19,042 nt of DNA from CAWDMN01 sp963803155 (GTDB lineage: Bacteria; Acidobacteriota; Terriglobia; Versatilivoradales; Versatilivoraceae): positions 1 through 19,042 of the forward strand of contig CAWDMN010000100.1 of NCBI GenBank assembly GCA_963803155.1, given 5' to 3'. This document shows positions 14,895-19,042 of this stretch, in pieces. The position numbers and the translations under genes were made by a program. Under the pieces are notes generated by a model. It had not been told where the DNA came from. It was given only the letters and a program-made list of their open reading frames with translations, and did no database searches. Every line of letters starts with the position of its first letter. Position 1 is the stretch's first letter.

Positions 14895-16679
14895 ATGAAA
14901 GACTTTCGTGGCGCCGTGGCGTCGTTGCGTGAACCTCTTCTTCTGCGGCATTTCGAGCAGATCGCCGAGGCCCCAGATGCCGTGCCGTGCTTGCGAAGAT
15001 TCATCCTGGATCTGGCTGTGCGGGGAAAACTCGTGGAACAAGACCCAAACGATGAGCCAGCATCAGAACTGCTGCAGCGGATTGAGGCTGCGAAGGATCG
15101 GCTGATCATAGAAGGTGAGTTCAAAAAGAAGGAAAATTCAAATGCTGTGGCAGATGACGAATTGGGATTCATCTTTCCAGATTCCTGGTGTGTAGCGCGA
15201 ATGGGCTGGATAGCCAGAAAACTTGGTGCGGGTAGCACTCCACTTGGTGGAAGGTCCATTTATCAAAGTGAGGGTATTCCATTCATAAGGTCACAAAATG
15301 TTTATAACGATGGTCTTCGGCTCGACGATGTCGCACTGATTCCGCGCAAAATACATGGAAAGATGGCAGGTACGAATATCCAAAATCAAGACATCCTGTT
15401 GAACATTACTGGAGCGTCAATTGGTAGATCCGCTCTTGTCCCAAACGATTTTATTGAAGGTAATGTGTCGCAGCACGTAGCTATCATCCGCCTAATCGAA
15501 CCAGAAATCCGAGAATTCATCCATTTATTATTAATTTCACCATTTTATCAGAACCTAATATTGAGAGTACAGGTTGGGGTATCGCGTGAAGGTCTTAGTA
15601 TGCAGCGACTGAGTCTATTTCCTATGCTGCTCCCTCCTCTTGCCGAGCAACACCGGATCGTGGCAAAGGTGGATGAACTAATGGTGCTATGCAACGAGTT
15701 GGAGGCAGCGCAAGCGAAGCGGGAGAAGCGTCGCAACCGGCTGGTGGCTGCCACCTTGGCAAAATTGACTGTTGATAACGCCGAATATGCGGAAAAAGGA
15801 ATCGCGAGTTCCCCTTCATTACCATCTACTTCATCTGCAACTTCTCCAGTTCCATTTTTCCTAGCCCAACTCCCGCGCCTCACCACCCGCTCCGAACACA
15901 TCCAACAACTCCGCCAGACCATCCTCAACCTCGCCGTTCGCGGCAAACTCGTCCCTCAACAATCCGAATCAATTAATCAAAAGATTTGTGAATTGGAAAC
16001 TCAGGAAGTCAATTTTCAAAAGGCAAGCTCAGAAGTAATCAAGAGTGGATGGCCTTTTAGAGAACCCAATTCTTGGAAATGGGATAGGCTTGATGCACTT
16101 ACGATCTTAGTTACTGATGGTGAGCATGCAACACCTCTTCGAATTAATGAGGAACAGGTTCCACTTGTAACCGCAAAAAATGTTCGTGATGGTTACATGG
16201 ATTATGCGGAAACAGATTGGGTTTCTTACCAAACAGCTTTAAAAGCATGGCAGCGTTGCCAACCTAAAATCGGTGATATTCTCATGGTTTGCGTTGGTGC
16301 AACAACTGGACGGCTTTGCATCCTCCAAGAAGAAAAAGAAATGGTACTTGTAAGAAGCGTCGCACTAATCCGGCCTGGAAGCATGGTATCAGTCGATTTT
16401 CTGGCACTTGCCCTGCGCAGCCCTATTTGTCAAAAACAGATTTGGGATAAGGTAAAAATTACTGCTCAACCTTGTCTCTACATCAACAGAATTAATTCCC
16501 TTGCCATTCCACTCCCACCTCTTGCTGAACAATATCAGATTGTGACAAAGGTGGACGAACTAATGGTGTTGTGCGACGAGTTGGACACAAGCCTCAATTT
16601 GACTTTCGCCCGCCGTCGCCAGCTCCTTGAAGCTGTTCTGAATGAAGAAATTCACAGAGGGGTCATGGTTGCCGGCTAG
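14895..16679 (+). CDS. hsdS: Type I R-M specificity subunit HsdS
   Basis: The start is ATG 14895 (MKDFRGAVASLREPLLLRHF), with GGAGG at 14884-14888. The frame stays open upstream to 14817, but that part overlaps the GxxExxY gene. 594 residues form two half-subunits. Conserved region 1 is ILDLAVRGKLVEQDPNDEP (about 36-54), followed by target-recognition domain 1 (about 80-245) and a central conserved helix region from PPLAEQHRIVAKVDELMVLC. A second ILNLAVRGKLVPQQ (about 342) then leads to domain 2 (about 375-535) and PPLAEQYQIVTKVDELMVLC near the C-terminus. The duplicated helices set the spacing of a bipartite recognition site. The DNA target cannot be read from sequence. Domain 2 is visibly more AT-rich than the hsdR/hsdM genes, consistent with domain swapping. 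The first residues (RGAVAS) derive from the cassette repeat. Confidence 0.93.
   Translation: MKDFRGAVASLREPLLLRHFEQIAEAPDAVPCLRRFILDLAVRGKLVEQDPNDEPASELLQRIEAAKDRLIIEGEFKKKENSNAVADDELGFIFPDSWCVARMGWIARKLGAGSTPLGGRSIYQSEGIPFIRSQNVYNDGLRLDDVALIPRKIHGKMAGTNIQNQDILLNITGASIGRSALVPNDFIEGNVSQHVAIIRLIEPEIREFIHLLLISPFYQNLILRVQVGVSREGLSMQRLSLFPMLLPPLAEQHRIVAKVDELMVLCNELEAAQAKREKRRNRLVAATLAKLTVDNAEYAEKGIASSPSLPSTSSATSPVPFFLAQLPRLTTRSEHIQQLRQTILNLAVRGKLVPQQSESINQKICELETQEVNFQKASSEVIKSGWPFREPNSWKWDRLDALTILVTDGEHATPLRINEEQVPLVTAKNVRDGYMDYAETDWVSYQTALKAWQRCQPKIGDILMVCVGATTGRLCILQEEKEMVLVRSVALIRPGSMVSVDFLALALRSPICQKQIWDKVKITAQPCLYINRINSLAIPLPPLAEQYQIVTKVDELMVLCDELDTSLNLTFARRRQLLEAVLNEEIHRGVMVAG
14911..14922 (+). 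repeat. 12-bp direct repeat, right of the GxxExxY gene
   Basis: GCGCCGTGGCGT, inside codons 6-10 of hsdS, identical to 14438-14449. The surrounding bases also match partly (GTGGCG...GTCGTTGCGTG against GTCGCG...GTGATTGTG). Confidence 0.6.
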
Positions 16680-16702
16680 ACCTTTGAGGATGGAGTTAAT
16701 CG

Positions 16703-19042
16703 ATGAAAGCTGTCTATTCTCATTACGGAGCAAAATGGTGGAAGTTCGAATTTCATTCACATTCACCAATATCTGATGACTATGGAAAGGGTCCAGACCA
16801 AGCTGTCTTAAAGTCAAAAAATCCTCGAGAATGGTTGATCGAACATATGCAGGCTGGTCTTGATTGCATTGCAATCACGGACCATAATTCTGGTGAATGG
16901 ATAGATAAGCTGAAAACAGAACTCATAATGCTTGATCAGGAAAAGCCTGTTGGATATCGAGAACTGGTTTTATTCCCTGGAGTAGAAATCAGCGTAAATG
17001 GTGGGATCCATTTACTAGCAATTTTTGACCCTTCTATTGACAATACAAAAATTGTCGGATTGTTATCGAAATGTGACTTTGATGGTGCCCATGGTCAAAC
17101 AGATTGTTGCACAAAAAAATCATGTTCTGAAGTCATTGAGATCATTCAACAGGAGGGAGGAATTCCAGTTCTTGCCCATGCTGATGACCCTTCTGGACTT
17201 TTTATTGAACAAACTGGGGTTACCTTAAAGCAAACTCTCAAATCAGAGGGTCTACTTGCCATGGAGTTAGTCGACCCATTATATGTGCTTCCGCAAGTTT
17301 ACACAGAACTTCACCTAAGCCTTGCTCCGGTAATTGGTTCAGATTCTCATCATCCATCATCGATTGGGAAACGATATACTTGGGTAAAAATGGAATCTCC
17401 TACACTTGATGCTCTTCGATTAGCACTTCATGATGGAGAGGATGGAGTCAAGCGACATGAAACCGTTCCTTTGGCACCTAATGAAATTGGGCATAGATTT
17501 TGCATTCGTCGTGTGACCATTAGTAATGGGCAAAAGATAGGAAATGGAAATGCTCTGGAAATTCAATTCAGCCCCTGGTTGACGACACTCATAGGAGGTC
17601 GAGGATCCGGGAAGTCAAGTATTTTGGATTTCGTACGCATTTGTCTAGGAAGAACGGAAGATATGCCTCCTGAAATAAAAAAAGAATTTGAGGATTTCAA
17701 TCGAGTACCACGTGATCGTACTGAACTTGGCATGCTTCGAAATGACACCTCAATTAGACTAGAATTAATAAAAGACGGACGGGATATTGCTCTTACCTGG
17801 CAAGGTGGTAACTGGGTTCAAGATGAGCTCGATTCAAATGGGAATTGGATTCGAGGCGGGTTCCCTGGTGATATACAGAGACGTTTTCCGGTTAGAATTT
17901 TCAGCCAGAAGCAGCTCTATGAAATGACGAAGCATCCAGATGTTCTGTTGAATCTTATCGATGAAAGATGGGGGAAACGAGAATGGATTATTAAACGTGA
18001 GAATCTGATAGAAGAGTGGTTGAAAATAAAGAGAGAAGCACGTCAAACAAATAAAGAAATAGCAACAGTGGCTCAGACACGTGCAGAACTGGAGGACACA
18101 AAAGCTAAAATTCGCAATATTGAAGCTAAAGGGTACAAAGAAATTTTACTCAAGTACCAGGCGGTTCAATCTACAAAGCTTGCACTAGAAACGAAGACCG
18201 TCTCTCTTGAAGAAGCCACACGAAAACTAGGGGAGTGCTTAGATAATTTGCCTGCCTTGGAAATTGATACAACTATACGAACAGAAATTGGTGATGAATC
18301 TTGTAAGTTATTGGATGCCATCATTAATTCCTACGGAAAGATTCAAAGCGAATTAGAACAAAAAAGATCAGAGTTAAAGGACCTCTCCGAAAGATGGTCA
18401 TCATCAATCTTAGCCATGCCATGGAAGATGGAATTCGATGCAGCTTGCAAGAAATACGAAGATCTTAAGGAACAAGTCGAGCATTCTGGGATAACTGACA
18501 TTGCTGGATACTCTGAGTTGGTAGAACAAAGGTCAGGCTTGGAAACCAAGGTCCAGAAACTCTCTGAATATGAGGCGTCCCTAAAATTATTGCAAAAAAG
18601 AATAGGCGAGGTTTGTCAGGAATTGAAAAGTCACGAACATCTTCTCCGCGATGAAAGATGTCGCGTTATTGCGCAATGGGGTCAATTTGGAAATGGAGAG
18701 CGCCTTCGAGTAACAATGCAAGAAATGGGGAATCTTTCTGCCGCTGAAGGAAGCCTTCGGCAATTAATAAGAAAACCGGGGGAGGAATTTTCAAAGGATA
18801 TTTATACTTTTTCTGACAGCGGCCCTTGTTCAGGTATTCTGGCCGAGCTCATCGACAAAACTGATCCGACAAATCGATGGATAAAACTCGAAGAAATAAT
18901 TCGCGACCTGTTGGCTGCGACTTCTTCAGATCCAAAAGGATTTGATCGACGATTTGTTCGTCATTTAGATCAACTTCGAATAAACACCCCTGAAGATTTG
19001 GACCGTCTTGAAATTTGGGTTCCTGACGATAAGTTGAAGGGA
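16703..19042 (+). CDS. PHP phosphoesterase fused to SMC/ABC-type ATPase (TrlF-like), runs off window end
   Basis: The frame is open from ATG 16703 through the last base (780 codons, no stop), with GAGG/GGAG 8-13 bases upstream. Residues 1 to about 250 form a PHP domain with a full set of metal ligands: FHSHSP (His18, His20), TDHN (Asp60, His61), PGVEIS (Glu95), IHLLAIF (His103), LAHADD (His159, Asp161) and GSDSHH (Asp214, His216). An ABC/SMC-type ATPase begins about residue 278 with Walker A GGRGSGKS (298-305), then RIFSQKQLYEM and a long coiled-coil region (about 430-720) rich in Glu/Lys. The signature, Walker B and second coil must lie beyond the window. It lies 23 bases after hsdS, so is probably co-transcribed. 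PHP-SMC proteins occur in defence islands; I recall TrlF-family ATPases and the Ppl system as relatives. Nuclease activity on DNA or RNA is inferred, not shown. Confidence 0.85.
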   Translation, partial: MKAVYSHYGAKWWKFEFHSHSPISDDYGKGPDQAVLKSKNPREWLIEHMQAGLDCIAITDHNSGEWIDKLKTELIMLDQEKPVGYRELVLFPGVEISVNGGIHLLAIFDPSIDNTKIVGLLSKCDFDGAHGQTDCCTKKSCSEVIEIIQQEGGIPVLAHADDPSGLFIEQTGVTLKQTLKSEGLLAMELVDPLYVLPQVYTELHLSLAPVIGSDSHHPSSIGKRYTWVKMESPTLDALRLALHDGEDGVKRHETVPLAPNEIGHRFCIRRVTISNGQKIGNGNALEIQFSPWLTTLIGGRGSGKSSILDFVRICLGRTEDMPPEIKKEFEDFNRVPRDRTELGMLRNDTSIRLELIKDGRDIALTWQGGNWVQDELDSNGNWIRGGFPGDIQRRFPVRIFSQKQLYEMTKHPDVLLNLIDERWGKREWIIKRENLIEEWLKIKREARQTNKEIATVAQTRAELEDTKAKIRNIEAKGYKEILLKYQAVQSTKLALETKTVSLEEATRKLGECLDNLPALEIDTTIRTEIGDESCKLLDAIINSYGKIQSELEQKRSELKDLSERWSSSILAMPWKMEFDAACKKYEDLKEQVEHSGITDIAGYSELVEQRSGLETKVQKLSEYEASLKLLQKRIGEVCQELKSHEHLLRDERCRVIAQWGQFGNGERLRVTMQEMGNLSAAEGSLRQLIRKPGEEFSKDIYTFSDSGPCSGILAELIDKTDPTNRWIKLEEIIRDLLAATSSDPKGFDRRFVRHLDQLRINTPEDLDRLEIWVPDDKLKG

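Noticed and set aside
1..19042. CRISPR array, rRNA, complete tRNA or riboswitch
   Set aside because: No regularly spaced repeats, rRNA signatures, complete cloverleaf or known riboswitch core were seen on either strand.

Overview
The window looks like part of an anaerobic bacterial genome, most likely a Desulfobacterota/'deltaproteobacterial' aromatic- or acyl-CoA-degrading lineage. That placement is an inference from 2-hydroxyacyl-CoA dehydratase (benzoyl-CoA reductase-like) genes next to an SCP2-like gene and an alpha/beta hydrolase, and from moderate GC content; no rRNA or complete tRNA gene is present to confirm it.

Region 1 (1-5100) is a graveyard of minus-strand genes. In transcription order these are an SCP2-like protein, an alpha/beta hydrolase, a palindromic MITE-like element, a degenerate IS1182-type insertion sequence, the tail of an IS200-like transposase, and two 2-hydroxyacyl-CoA dehydratase subunits. 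Every gene here carries frameshifts, yet the coding sense is continuous once the frames are joined and ribosome binding sites are still visible. This is a decayed catabolic operon.

Region 2 (about 5100-8326) has two intact plus-strand ORFs. One is a 671-residue extracellular-type protein that has lost its N-terminus (InlB-like repeat, CARDB domain, then two copies of an unrecognised domain of about 235 residues). The other is a secreted or membrane-anchored beta-propeller protein resembling the N-terminal domain of glucosamine inositolphosphorylceramide transferase.

Region 3 (8518 to the end) appears to be a defence island whose left edge is a 3' fragment of a CAU-anticodon (Met-type) tRNA, the typical scar of tRNA-targeted integration. 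It begins with a minus-strand XRE regulator/ImmA-type metallopeptidase pair with a palindromic candidate operator. A plus-strand operon follows: hsdR, hsdM (frameshifted near its start), a GxxExxY PD-(D/E)xK-like protein, hsdS, and a large protein fusing a PHP phosphoesterase to an SMC/ABC-type ATPase that runs off the end of the window. The GxxExxY gene is bracketed by a perfect 12-bp direct repeat and appears to have been inserted into the 5' end of hsdS. The PHP-ATPase gene lies 23 bp after hsdS, so it is probably co-expressed with the type I restriction-modification (R-M) system. The most interesting candidate system here is this combined R-M plus PHP-SMC effector operon with an embedded GxxExxY cassette.
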